A stretch of 64,000 nucleotides of DNA from Sphingomonas sp. AP4-R1. GTDB lineage: Bacteria > Pseudomonadota > Alphaproteobacteria > Sphingomonadales > Sphingomonadaceae. The notes beneath the pieces were generated by a model. The model saw nothing but the letters and a program-made list of their open reading frames with translations, was not told the DNA's origin and did no database searches. The translations under genes and the position numbers were made by a program. Below, piece by piece: positions 33,895 to 42,340 of this stretch; positions within the stretch are counted from its first letter, which is position 1; each line of letters starts with the position of its first letter. The stretch is taken from NCBI RefSeq assembly GCF_013113735.1, contig NZ_CP053346.1:1254001-1318000 (forward strand), in the 5' to 3' direction.

Positions 33895-34350
33895 GTGGCC
33901 TTCCCGCTTCCCGCCCCCATGCGCCTCGCGCTCGATCTGTCCGCTGCCGCCGCCTCGGCGGGCGAGGTGCCGGTCGGCGCGGTGGTGACGCGTGCGGGGG
34001 AGGTGGTCGCTACCTCGGCCAATGCGATGCGGACCGATCATGATCCCACCGCCCATGCCGAGATCGTCGCGATCCGCCGCGCGGGGCTCGCGCTCGGCAC
34101 GTCCCGGCTAGACGAGTGCGATCTGTGGGTGACGCTGGAGCCCTGCGCGATGTGCGCGGGCGCGATCGCGCTCGCCCGCTTCGCGCGGCTTTATTATGCG
34201 GCGGAGGATCCCAAGGGTGGGGCGGTCGCGCACGGCCCACGCCTGTTCGCGCAGCCGACCTGCCATCATCGGCCCGAAGTCTATGCGGGCATCGGCGCGG
34301 GCGAGGCGGCCGAACAACTTCGCGCCTTCTTCGCCACGCGGAGAGACTGA
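33895..34350 (+). CDS. tadA: tRNA adenosine(34) deaminase TadA
   Basis: About 151 aa. Converts A34 to inosine in tRNA-Arg(ACG). The zinc-dependent deaminase motifs are present: HAE in PTAHAEIVAIRRAG and PCAMCAG in WVTLEPCAMCAGAIAL, with GAVVTRAGEVV before. GTG 33895 gives the common N-terminus FPLPAPMRLAL; ATG 33919 is the other candidate. Neither has a strong Shine-Dalgarno. It stands alone between two inverted repeats. Confidence 0.94.
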   Translation: MAFPLPAPMRLALDLSAAAASAGEVPVGAVVTRAGEVVATSANAMRTDHDPTAHAEIVAIRRAGLALGTSRLDECDLWVTLEPCAMCAGAIALARFARLYYAAEDPKGGAVAHGPRLFAQPTCHHRPEVYAGIGAGEAAEQLRAFFATRRD

Positions 34351-34397
34351 GCGGGTAAGGCGGACCAACGGAAAGTTCGGCCGACAATCACTTTTTT

Positions 34398-34522
34398 CCG
34401 TTCGCACTGAGCCTGTCGAAGTGCCGTTCTTCTCTCTTCCGATCGTAGAAAAAGAACGGTGCCCTTCGACTGCCTGCCAAGGCAGGCGCTCAGGACAGGC
34501 CCCGACAGGCTCAGCACGAACG
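34398..34522. repeat. Inverted repeat, family 1, with an interrupted right arm
   Basis: Left arm CCGTTCGCACTGAGCCTGTC. The right arm is split: CGACTGCCTGCCAAGGCAGG and GCTCAGGACAGGCCCCGACA lie before the expected end CTCAGCACGAACG. A small palindrome (TGCCTGCC AAGGCAGGC) is nested inside. It looks like a member in which extra repeat material has been inserted. Confidence 0.75.
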
Positions 34523-34553
34523 ATTTTAGGGCGTGGCCCGCGTCGATCGGTCG

Positions 34554-34943
34554 TCAGGCCAGCACGATCGACTGGTTGCCGCGCGCGATCAGGCGGCCGA
34601 TCGCGTCGAACAATTTGCTCATCGCGACAGGCTTCAGGATCACCTCGTCGGCGCCCTGGTCCACGCAATTCTGGCAGATGTCGACGGCGGTGTCGGCGGT
34701 GACGACGATCACCGGCACGCTCGCCTTCGCATCCGGGCGGGCGCGCAGATGGCGGATCGCGGTCAGCCCGTCCATGCCCGGCATGCGCAGGTCCATCAGC
34801 ACGATGTCGTAATCGCGCTCGTCGATCATCCGCAGGCCGGTCTCGGCGTCGGGCGCCTCGTCCATGTTGGCGCCCGCGACGGTGAGCATGTCGCGCACCA
34901 CGCGGCGGTTCATGGCGTCGTCTTCAACGAAAAGAATGTTCAT
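34554..34943 (-). CDS. Single-domain response regulator
   Basis: 129 aa, receiver only. EDD at 7-9, phosphoacceptor Asp51 (IVLMDLRMPGMDG), VVTADT and Lys in ILKPVA. It lies 19 bases after the hybrid kinase on the same strand and is its likely phosphorylation target. With no output domain it probably works through protein contacts. The N-terminal acidic motif is FVEDDAMN, a form common in receivers paired with hybrid kinases. Confidence 0.9.
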   Translation of the reverse strand: MNILFVEDDAMNRRVVRDMLTVAGANMDEAPDAETGLRMIDERDYDIVLMDLRMPGMDGLTAIRHLRARPDAKASVPVIVVTADTAVDICQNCVDQGADEVILKPVAMSKLFDAIGRLIARGNQSIVLA

Positions 34944-34962
34944 GGTCGCCTGTCCGGGCCGT

Positions 34963-37452
34963 TCACGCCGCGATGCCGGCGGGCGATGCGTCACCGATCA
35001 TCGCGGCGGCAAGACGCGCCAGAAGATCAGCGGCATTGATGGGTTTGGCAATCAACAGGTCGACTCCGTGGGCGGCGGCGGCCTCCTCAATCGTCCTTTC
35101 GGGCGAGGGCCACAAGAGCGCAACGCGCGTCCCATGGGGATTTCCCGCCGAAACGAGTCGCCCGGCCGCCGCCATATCGGTGGCGATCGTTGCGGCATCG
35201 ACCAGAATCAGATCGGCCTCGCCCGCCTCGATCGCGGGCAGCGCCTCGTCCACGCCCGCGACGGCGGTGAGCGAGGCGACATGCGGGGTCAGCACCGCGC
35301 GCATCACGCTCTGGCTGAGCGGGTTGGCCTCGATCAGCAACAGCCGGGTCGCGCCCAGGCGCTTGGGCTCGCCTTCATGAGCGGTGATGGCCGGCCGCTT
35401 GGCGACGGGCTGGAGCGGGAGATCGAGCGTGAAGGTCGCGCCCGCGCCCAGAATGCTGGTCGCGGTCACGTCGCCGCCCATCGCGCGCGCCAGATTGCGG
35501 CAGATGGCCAGGCCCAGGCCCGTGCCGCCGTGGCGCCGGGTGGTGCCCCCGTCGATCTGCCGGAAGGATTCGAACACGTCGTCCAGCCGATCGGCGGGAA
35601 TGCCGATGCCGGTATCGCTGATGCTGATCCGCAGCCGCTGTTCGCCCGATTCGGCGCCGTCCGCGTCGATGGATTCGGCCACCAGGCGCACTTCGCCCCG
35701 ATCGGTGAATTTCACGGCGTTCGACATCAGATTGAAGACGATCTGGCGCAGCCGAACCTCATCCTCCACGATCTCCTTCGGCGCATTGTCCGCCAGCGCG
35801 ATCGTGATCCCCTTGGTCGCGGCCTGCCCTTCCCACACGCGGACGGCGTCGCGCAGCAGGGTGGCGAGGTCCATCGGCGCCTTGGCGATCTTGATCTCGC
35901 CGCTCGTCATCTTGGCCACGTCGAGAATGTCGTCGACCAGCGCCTTCATCGTCTGGCCGGCACCGTGGACGAGCTGGATCTTCTCGCGCACCGGCGGATC
36001 GATGCCGCGATCGGCCAGCAGCACCTGCGTCATGCCGAGAATGCCGTTCAGGGGCGTGCGGATTTCGTGGCTGGTCGTCGCGAGGAATTCGGTGCGCGCG
36101 GCCAGCGCCTTTTCCAGCTCCACATTCGTATGGCTCAGTTCCTCGTTCGCGGCGCGCTCGCGGTCGCGGCTGCGCCGGATCGACATGAAGCCCGCCAGCA
36201 GCAGCGAGGAAACGATGCCGAACAGAGCGAGCAGGCCGCCGAGGATGATCGCGCGGGTGCGCGCGCGGCCCTGCTCGATCGTCGCCTGCTGGCGCACTTC
36301 GTTGGCGCGCAGCTGGGCGATGCGCGATTGCTGCGTGGCGAAATCGAATCGCGCCGCCATCAGCGCGGCATTGGCGGACGCCGCGATCGAGCGCGCATGA
36401 TCGTCGACGACCTTATAGGCCTCCAGATATTCCAGCGCGCGCGCGTCGTCGCCTCTGGCCTTGTAGAGGCGGTAGCCGGTGTCGAGGAACGGCCGCAGCT
36501 CGACGCTGGTGGCCTTCAGATCCTTGCCGGCGAAGATGCGCTCGACCAGCCCGATGCCCCGTTCCACCTGCCCGCGCTTCTCCGCCAGCTGGGCGGCGGC
36601 GCCGAGCAGGGTGGGCGTCCAGTCGCCTTCCGGCTGCGAGTTCAGGATTTCGAGGCCGCGACTCACGGATTGATCGGCCGCCGAGATATTGCCCGCCGCG
36701 ATCTGGGACTTCGCAAGATCGCCCAGAAGGCGCGCCTCCAATATGGGGCTGCGTTCCTTGCGGGCGATGGCGATGCCCATGTTGAATTCGCGCTCCGACG
36801 CCGGATATCGGCCCAGTTCCATCAGCGCGACGCCGCGATTGCCATGCGCGGAAACGAGCAGGAACGGATCGGCCTGATAGGTTTCCGCCGCCTGCTGATA
36901 ATAACGGAGCGCGTTCGGATAATCGCGGGCGATCAGATAGACCGAGCCGATGCTGGAAAGCGCGATCGCCTCGCTGCGATGCTGCCCCGTCCGCTGGAAG
37001 ATCTCGAAGGCCCGGAGCGAATCCTTCAGGGATCGCTCGACGTCGCCATTGCTCGCCGCGACGGATGCTCGGACCGTCAGCAGATCGCCGGCAACGGGCG
37101 GATCGGGCGTGATTTTGGAAATGGCGCCACGCAGCGCGGTATCGACCACGCGGCCGGCTTCTGCCGGGCGATAGAGGCTGATCAGAGCCGCGCCACGCAG
37201 CCCGGACGCTGCGGCGTTGCCAAGGATGCGCTCCCTGGGGTCTGACAGCTGCGACGACAGCGCGTCGATCTTGTCGGCCTGCGCCAACGCCTGTTGGGGC
37301 GCGGACATCACAAGCGCCCGTCCGCGAACGACTTCCTTGTCGATCTGGGCAGGCGTGATTCCTGGAGCGGCCGCAACGGGTGCCGCTGCGACAAATGCGC
37401 AGAGCAACATCGCGACAAACCGCTCGAAGGCGAGATTCGGGAGGATCTTCAT
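34963..37452 (-). CDS. TPR-type sensor histidine kinase with degenerate receiver domain
   Basis: About 829 aa. Signal peptide, then an exported TPR-like region (about 40-395), one transmembrane helix (about 400-422) and a cytoplasmic kinase core: H-box with His462 (ATTSHEIRTPLNGILGM), N-box VFNLMSNAVKFTD and G-boxes DTGIGIPADRL and GGTGLGLAI. The C-terminal domain (about 705-825) has the receiver fold signs LILVDA and LIAKPIN, but its acidic pocket reads IEAN where DD is expected. The helical periplasmic sensor suggests binding of a protein or peptide signal. ATG 37452 is preferred over TTG 37461. Confidence 0.92.
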   Translation of the reverse strand: MKILPNLAFERFVAMLLCAFVAAAPVAAAPGITPAQIDKEVVRGRALVMSAPQQALAQADKIDALSSQLSDPRERILGNAAASGLRGAALISLYRPAEAGRVVDTALRGAISKITPDPPVAGDLLTVRASVAASNGDVERSLKDSLRAFEIFQRTGQHRSEAIALSSIGSVYLIARDYPNALRYYQQAAETYQADPFLLVSAHGNRGVALMELGRYPASEREFNMGIAIARKERSPILEARLLGDLAKSQIAAGNISAADQSVSRGLEILNSQPEGDWTPTLLGAAAQLAEKRGQVERGIGLVERIFAGKDLKATSVELRPFLDTGYRLYKARGDDARALEYLEAYKVVDDHARSIAASANAALMAARFDFATQQSRIAQLRANEVRQQATIEQGRARTRAIILGGLLALFGIVSSLLLAGFMSIRRSRDRERAANEELSHTNVELEKALAARTEFLATTSHEIRTPLNGILGMTQVLLADRGIDPPVREKIQLVHGAGQTMKALVDDILDVAKMTSGEIKIAKAPMDLATLLRDAVRVWEGQAATKGITIALADNAPKEIVEDEVRLRQIVFNLMSNAVKFTDRGEVRLVAESIDADGAESGEQRLRISISDTGIGIPADRLDDVFESFRQIDGGTTRRHGGTGLGLAICRNLARAMGGDVTATSILGAGATFTLDLPLQPVAKRPAITAHEGEPKRLGATRLLLIEANPLSQSVMRAVLTPHVASLTAVAGVDEALPAIEAGEADLILVDAATIATDMAAAGRLVSAGNPHGTRVALLWPSPERTIEEAAAAHGVDLLIAKPINAADLLARLAAAMIGDASPAGIAA

Positions 37453-37800
37453 GTCCGCCAATCCATAACCAAGGATTGGTTAACGGAAGAAGATGGTGCG
37501 TGGGAGCCGGCCGAGGGAATTTCGGCGGCGATGTGACGACGTCCCGTTTCGAAAACGCTGCGTCGTCTCACGCAGACCAAGTCACGGATTCGGCGGTCTT
37601 GCTGCGCCGATCGAGACTTATCGAGGCTAGAGAAAAGAGGGTCTGCGAAGAGGAACATTCTATCCCTCCCGCTCGTGGCGCGTGTTCGCGGGATTAGTAC
37701 GGACGGTACATCGTGGCCTCCTGCGAGGACACGACGATGCCCTCGCCACCGCACATAACGGAGGCGTGATCAATGGTAAAGCGAAAAAGTTAAATAGATC
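37453..37800. other. Gene-free gap upstream of the hybrid kinase
   Basis: 348 bases, somewhat more A/T rich towards 37750-37800. No frame has neighbour-like codon use; the longest possible frame on the minus strand is Arg/Ser rich with no Shine-Dalgarno. It probably holds the promoter of the kinase operon and the end of the EAL gene, but I see no clear -35/-10 pair. Confidence 0.4.
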
Positions 37801-38823
37801 TTAAGCCTGTTTTTTAGCCGCTCCCTCCTCGGCGATCGTCTCCTGTCCCGCCGCCGCCAGGGGCTTGGCCCATGGGAAGGCGACGGGGATTGCGGGCTCT
37901 CCCGCTGCGTCACGTGTGTCGAGAAATGCCCTTAGCTCGCCCAGCGGCATCGGCTTGGCGATGAGGTAACCTTGCATGAGATCGCAGCCCATGACGCGCA
38001 GTAGCGCCATCGTGGCCGCCGAATCGACGCCCTCGGCCGTCACTTCCATCTCCAGCGCGTGCGCCAGATCGATCGTCGAGCGGACGAGCAGCGGATCGCG
38101 GTGGCTGGTGGACAGGCCGGAAATGAACATCCGGTCGATCTTCAGTTCGTGCGCCGGAAGCTGCTTCAGATAAGCGAGGCTCGAAAGGCCGGCGCCATAA
38201 TCGTCGATCGCGATGCGGATGCCGGCGTCGGCGAACAGGTGGAGATTGCGGAGCGCGCCCGCCGGATCGGCGATCATCGCCGTCTCGGTGATCTCGATGC
38301 CGATCGGCGCGCTGGCGCTGCGGATCGTCTCCAGCACCCACTGCGCGAAATCGCGATCGGCCAGAAGATAGGCCGAAACGTTGACGTTGAAGGCGAGGCT
38401 GTGGCCGCAGGCGGACAGGCTGCGCTGTTCGTTGATCGTCTGGCGCAGCACCCATTCGGTGATGCGGCGGATCTCGCCGCGCTGCTCGGCCACGCCGATG
38501 AAATCGCTGGGCGACACCAGCCCCTGCTCGGGATGGCGCCAGCGCACCAGCGTCTCGATCGCCTCGATCTTGCCGTCGCGCCCGCGCATCTTCGGCTGGT
38601 GGACCAGAAAGAGCTGGCCGCGCACGATCGCCGCATCCAGATCGTCGGCCAGTTGCGGAGGACGGGGCGGGCTGTCCGCGCTCTCGATCGCCGGGGCGGT
38701 GGGGGGCGCTGCCCCGGCGGGGATCCGTCGCGCCAGTCGCATGCCGAGCGCGCAAGCCGCCATCATCGCCGCAAGAATGACAGCCAGCAGTGCCGTGGCG
38801 GCGGGCAGGTTAAGCGAAATCAC
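37801..38823 (-). CDS. EAL-domain cyclic di-GMP phosphodiesterase
   Basis: About 340 aa. One N-terminal transmembrane helix (about 8-28), then an EAL domain with ETLVRWRHP in place of the usual EALxR signature, FNVNVSAYLL, IEITETAMI, IAIDDYGAGLSSLAYLKQLP, LKIDRMFI and TAEGVDSAATMALLRVMGCDLMQGYLIAKPMP. The catalytic acidic residues are kept, so hydrolysis of c-di-GMP to pGpG is likely. There is no GGDEF domain. The start is GTG 38823 or TTG 38826; both have weak ribosome-binding sites. c-di-GMP turnover usually controls motility versus biofilm, which fits a motile organism. Confidence 0.88.
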   Translation of the reverse strand: MISLNLPAATALLAVILAAMMAACALGMRLARRIPAGAAPPTAPAIESADSPPRPPQLADDLDAAIVRGQLFLVHQPKMRGRDGKIEAIETLVRWRHPEQGLVSPSDFIGVAEQRGEIRRITEWVLRQTINEQRSLSACGHSLAFNVNVSAYLLADRDFAQWVLETIRSASAPIGIEITETAMIADPAGALRNLHLFADAGIRIAIDDYGAGLSSLAYLKQLPAHELKIDRMFISGLSTSHRDPLLVRSTIDLAHALEMEVTAEGVDSAATMALLRVMGCDLMQGYLIAKPMPLGELRAFLDTRDAAGEPAIPVAFPWAKPLAAAGQETIAEEGAAKKQA

Positions 38824-38989
38824 CAAGCGACTTTGTCCACAGCTTATGAAGAAAGCCTTAATCCGGCGGAAACCATGCTCCTACCGGCAAGATTAACAAT
38901 GGTTAATGCCTTTTGGACTGCAAATCAATCGGTTCTGAAGTCGCGATTGGAGTGGTGCGAGGGAGTGGTGCAAAAAGGTGACGCGTCGC

Positions 38990-39205
38990 TCAGCGACGCG
39001 CCACGAAGAAGGCCAGGGCGGCGATCAGATAGACGCCGATCGTCATCTCGAACGACAGGCCCAGGATCGCGAACACGAAGGCGATGCGGAAGACGAGCGG
39101 ATCGATCCGGCTGATCTCGCCCAGCGTCGCGCAGACGCCGAGCAGATTGTCGCGATGGGGGCGATCGGCCCGGCTGTCCGCACTCTGGTTCGGCAAGGTT
39201 GCCAT
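38990..39205 (-). CDS. PspC-domain membrane protein
   Basis: 71 aa. PspC family: NLLGVCATLGEISRIDPLVFRIAFVFAILGL and a second helix IGVYLIAALAFFVA. In the phage-shock system PspC is an inner-membrane sensor; short stand-alone members are common in alphaproteobacteria. GGGAGAC lies just upstream of the ATG. The 37-aa microprotein at 39230-39343 is immediately upstream on the same strand. No pspA or pspF is nearby. Confidence 0.85.
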   Translation of the reverse strand: MATLPNQSADSRADRPHRDNLLGVCATLGEISRIDPLVFRIAFVFAILGLSFEMTIGVYLIAALAFFVARR

Positions 39206-39229
39206 GATGGGTCTCCCTCTCCGGAAGGG

Positions 39230-39343
39230 TCAGGCGGCGAGGTGCGCGAAGGGCGCGGCGGCGGCGAGCAGGTAGGTCGCGCTGGCGGCGAAGCCGAGGA
39301 CGGCGACGACGAGGTCGGACGCGAAGCTCTTGGTCGAAAACAT
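39230..39343 (-). CDS. 37-aa membrane microprotein upstream of pspC
   Basis: A short frame with start ATG 39343 and TGA stop encodes FSTKSFASDLVVAVLGFAAS followed by an Ala/Leu-rich tail, mostly one hydrophobic helix. GAAGGA lies 7 bases upstream. It sits 24 bases before the pspC-like start on the same strand. I do not know the family. The good Shine-Dalgarno, G/C-biased third positions and position support translation. Confidence 0.55.
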   Translation of the reverse strand: MFSTKSFASDLVVAVLGFAASATYLLAAAAPFAHLAA

Positions 39344-39574
39344 GGGACATTCCTTCATCTGTGATCCGGTCGGACCGTTCCGATCGGGGATGCCTTCCCA
39401 TCAGCAGGGATCGTGCCAATTGCTTCCAAGGGGCGAAAAGCGGCCCGCGTGCGATGCTGCATCGCAACCGGCGCCAGTTTTCGGCGGCCGATGCCAATCA
39501 CGGGTGAAACTTTCAGGCGCCCAAGAAAAAGCGCCTGCTAGGCTCCGTTCGCGCGCGTGCTAGAGACGGTGATC

Positions 39575-40843
39575 ATGACTGACGCGCTTCCCATCGATGC
39601 AGCCGCCCTCGTCCAGGACATGGCGGCGTGCGCCCGCGCCGCCTCCGTGGTGCTGGCGCGCAGCCCATCGGCGAAGAAAGCGGAGGCGCTGGTCCACGCG
39701 GCCCGCATCCTGCGCGCGCGGGCGCCCGCCATCCTCGCCGCCAATGCGGACGATGTGGCGCGCGCCCGCGCCGCCGGCCTGTCCTCGGCGATGCTCGATC
39801 GGCTGCTGCTCGATGAGACGCGCCTTGCCGGCGTTGCCGGGGCGCTGGAGGATGTGGCGGCGCTGCCCGATCCGGTCGGCGCGGTGATCGATCGGGTCGA
39901 TCGGCCGAACGGCCTTCGTCTCAGCCGCGTGCGCGTGCCCTTGGGGGTGGTCGGCATCATCTATGAAAGCCGCCCGAACGTCACCGCCGATGCCGGCGCG
40001 CTCGCTTTGATGGCGGGCAATGCCGTGATCCTGCGCGGCGGATCGGAAGCGCGCGCCAGCAATCGCGCGATCCACGAATGTCTGGTCGCGGGGCTGGAGG
40101 CGGCGGGGCTGCCTGCGGATGCGATCCAGCTCGTCCCCGTCACCGATCGCGCGGCGGTCGGCGCGATGCTGACGGCGCAGGGGCTGATCGACGTGATCAT
40201 TCCGCGTGGCGGCAAGGGCCTCGTCGCGCGCGTGCAGGAGGAGGCGCGCGTGCCGGTGCTCGCGCATCTCGACGGGATCAACCATCTCTATATCGATCGC
40301 GCGGCCGATCCGGCCAAGGCGCTCGCGCTCGCGGTCAACGCCAAGCTGCGCCGCACCGGCGTCTGCGGCGCGACCGAGACGCTTCTGATCGATCGCGCTT
40401 ATCCCGATCCCGCGCCGATCCTCGCCGCGCTCGCCGATGCCGGCTGCGAACTGCGCGGCACGGACGAGATCCGCGCGATCGAGCCGCGCGCCATTCCCGC
40501 CACCGACGCGGATTGGGACACCGAATATCTGGAGGCCATTCTCGCCGTCACCTTCGTCACCGGCGTCACCGGCGCCACCGCGCACATCGCCGCGCACGGA
40601 TCGCACCATACCGACGCGATCGTCACCGAGGACGAAGCGACTGCCGAGTCCTTTCTGGCCGAGGTCGATTCGGCGATCGTGATGTGGAACGCGTCCACCC
40701 AGTTCGCCGACGGCGGCGAATTCGGGCTGGGCGCGGAGATCGGCATCTCCACCGGCCGGCTGCATGCGCGCGGCCCGGTCGCGCTGGAAGGGCTGACGAC
40801 CTACAAATGGCTCGTGCGCGGGGAAGGACAGATCCGGCCTTGA
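39575..40843 (+). CDS. proA: Gamma-glutamyl phosphate reductase ProA
   Basis: About 422 aa. Second step of proline synthesis: NADPH-dependent reduction of glutamyl 5-phosphate to the semialdehyde. Aldehyde-dehydrogenase-like, with [63 protein letters not shown] and the catalytic Cys in [15 protein letters not shown]. First gene of proA-nadD-rsfS-rlmH. The kinase gene proB is unlinked, at 49735. Confidence 0.97.
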   Translation: MTDALPIDAAALVQDMAACARAASVVLARSPSAKKAEALVHAARILRARAPAILAANADDVARARAAGLSSAMLDRLLLDETRLAGVAGALEDVAALPDPVGAVIDRVDRPNGLRLSRVRVPLGVVGIIYESRPNVTADAGALALMAGNAVILRGGSEARASNRAIHECLVAGLEAAGLPADAIQLVPVTDRAAVGAMLTAQGLIDVIIPRGGKGLVARVQEEARVPVLAHLDGINHLYIDRAADPAKALALAVNAKLRRTGVCGATETLLIDRAYPDPAPILAALADAGCELRGTDEIRAIEPRAIPATDADWDTEYLEAILAVTFVTGVTGATAHIAAHGSHHTDAIVTEDEATAESFLAEVDSAIVMWNASTQFADGGEFGLGAEIGISTGRLHARGPVALEGLTTYKWLVRGEGQIRP

Positions 40844-41484
40844 GCGGGTCCCGTCGGCCGACTGGCCTCTTCGGCGGATCGTTCAATCCTGCGCATGGCG
40901 GGCATCGCGCGATCAGCCTCGCGGCGCTGGAGGCGCTGGGGCTGGACGAAGTGTGGTGGATGGTCTCGCCCGGCAATCCGCTGAAGGATGGCGCCAGCGA
41001 CATGGCGCCGATGGCGGCGCGCTTCGCCTCGGCCGAGCGGATGGCGCGCGGCGCGCGAATCATCCCCACCGCGATCGAGGCGCGGCTCGGCACGCGCTAC
41101 ACGGTCGATACGCTCGTCCGGCTCGTCCGCCTCTATCCGCGCCGGCGCTTCATCTGGATCATGGGCGCGGACAATCTGGCGCAGTTTCACCGCTGGAAAG
41201 ACTGGCGCCGGATCGCGCGCACCATGCCGATTGCGGTGATCGCCCGTCCGGGTTATGATCACGTCGCCCTCACCGCACCTGCGATGGGGTGGCTGCGGCG
41301 CTTCGTCCGGCCCGCAGGCCAGGAGTTTTACTGGACGAAGTGGAGTACGCCGGCGCTTGTGCTGCTGCGATTCCGTCCTGACCCACGATCCGCGACGCAG
41401 GCGCGCGCCATGAGGCCCGCCTGGTTCGCATCTTCCCCACACCCGACGCCGCGCGACAGGTTGACGCGCCGCGTGCTTCCCTAG
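40840..41484 (+). CDS. nadD: Nicotinate-nucleotide adenylyltransferase NadD
   Basis: About 214 aa. Makes deamido-NAD from nicotinate mononucleotide and ATP. The nucleotidyltransferase HxGH motif is present as [25 protein letters not shown], followed by [34 protein letters not shown] and a RYTVDTL segment near the usual SxTxxR site. TTG start overlaps the proA stop. The C-terminus, [13 protein letters not shown], is a short basic tail. rsfS follows after 8 bases. Confidence 0.93.
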   Translation: MSGSRRPTGLFGGSFNPAHGGHRAISLAALEALGLDEVWWMVSPGNPLKDGASDMAPMAARFASAERMARGARIIPTAIEARLGTRYTVDTLVRLVRLYPRRRFIWIMGADNLAQFHRWKDWRRIARTMPIAVIARPGYDHVALTAPAMGWLRRFVRPAGQEFYWTKWSTPALVLLRFRPDPRSATQARAMRPAWFASSPHPTPRDRLTRRVLP

Positions 41485-41492
41485 GAGGTTCC

Positions 41493-41897
41493 TTGCCTGC
41501 TGCCGCCCAACCGCTGACTCCGTCCGAACCGGACGACAGTAGCGACACTCTCCACGACATGGTCCTCGCCTCCTTGGACGACGACCAGGCTGTCGAGACG
41601 GTCTCGATCCCGCTGTCGGGCAAGTCGAGCATCGCCGATTATATGGTGGTCGCGTCCGGCCGTTCGAGCCGCCAGGTCGGGTCCATGGCCGCCAAGCTCG
41701 TCGACAAGATCAAGGCGTCGACCGGCCGCAGCCCCCGCGTGGAGGGTATGCCGACGGCAGACTGGGTGCTGATCGATGCGGGCGACGTGATCGTCCACCT
41801 GTTCCGCCCCGAAGTCCGCAGCTTCTACAATCTGGAGCGGATGTGGGCGTTCGGCGATGCGCCCGGCCGCGCCGAGCCGGGCCTGGGCACCGCCTGA
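41493..41897 (+). CDS. rsfS: Ribosomal silencing factor RsfS
   Basis: 134 aa. Binds uL14 and blocks subunit joining when growth slows. Conserved features: LDDDQAVETVSIPLSGKSSIADYMVVASGRSSRQVGSMA, RVEGMPTADWVLIDAGDVIVHLFRPEVRSFYNLERMW. TTG start with AGGAGG at about 4 bases, which decides the start. The nadD-rsfS-rlmH order is the usual one. Confidence 0.96.
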   Translation: MPAAAQPLTPSEPDDSSDTLHDMVLASLDDDQAVETVSIPLSGKSSIADYMVVASGRSSRQVGSMAAKLVDKIKASTGRSPRVEGMPTADWVLIDAGDVIVHLFRPEVRSFYNLERMWAFGDAPGRAEPGLGTA

Positions 41898-41917
41898 TTT
41901 TGACGATCTAGACCCGC

Positions 41918-42340
41918 GTGCTGCTTCATATCGTCGCCCGCGGGCGCATCGGCCGTGGGCCCGAGGCGGAGCTGGTCGCGCGCTATCTCGATCGCGTGTC
42001 CTGGCCCACGAAAATCACCGAACTGCCCGATCGCGGCGGCCGCGTGCCGCCGCTGGCCACGTCTTCCGTCACCATCATGCTGGATGAGAAGGGGCCGCCG
42101 CTCGGCTCGCTCGCTTTCGCCACGCGTCTCGGCCGCTGGCGGGACGATGGCGTGCGCGAGGCGCGCTTCCTGATCGGCGCCGCCGACGGCTTCGACGATG
42201 CCGAGCGCGCGGGGGCGGACCTGCTCATCAGCTTCGGCGCGATGACCTGGCCGCACATGATGGCGCGCGCGATGCTGGCCGAGCAGCTCTGGCGCGCGAC
42301 GAGCATCCTCGCCGGCCATCCCTATCATCGCGAGGGATGA
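41918..42340 (+). CDS. rlmH: 23S rRNA pseudouridine1915 N3-methyltransferase RlmH
   Basis: 140 aa, a SPOUT methyltransferase with a C-terminal trefoil knot: ARFLIGAADGFDDAERAGADLLISFGAMTWPHMMARAMLAEQLWRATSILAGHPYHRE. The SAM-binding IGGADG loop is seen as IGAADGF. GTG start. Its TGA overlaps the next ATG (ATGA). Confidence 0.97.
   Translation: MLLHIVARGRIGRGPEAELVARYLDRVSWPTKITELPDRGGRVPPLATSSVTIMLDEKGPPLGSLAFATRLGRWRDDGVREARFLIGAADGFDDAERAGADLLISFGAMTWPHMMARAMLAEQLWRATSILAGHPYHREG

Noticed and set aside
37449..37754. 101-aa minus-strand frame before the hybrid kinase
   Set aside because: It overlaps the kinase start, is Arg/Ser rich and has no ribosome-binding site or recognisable motif.
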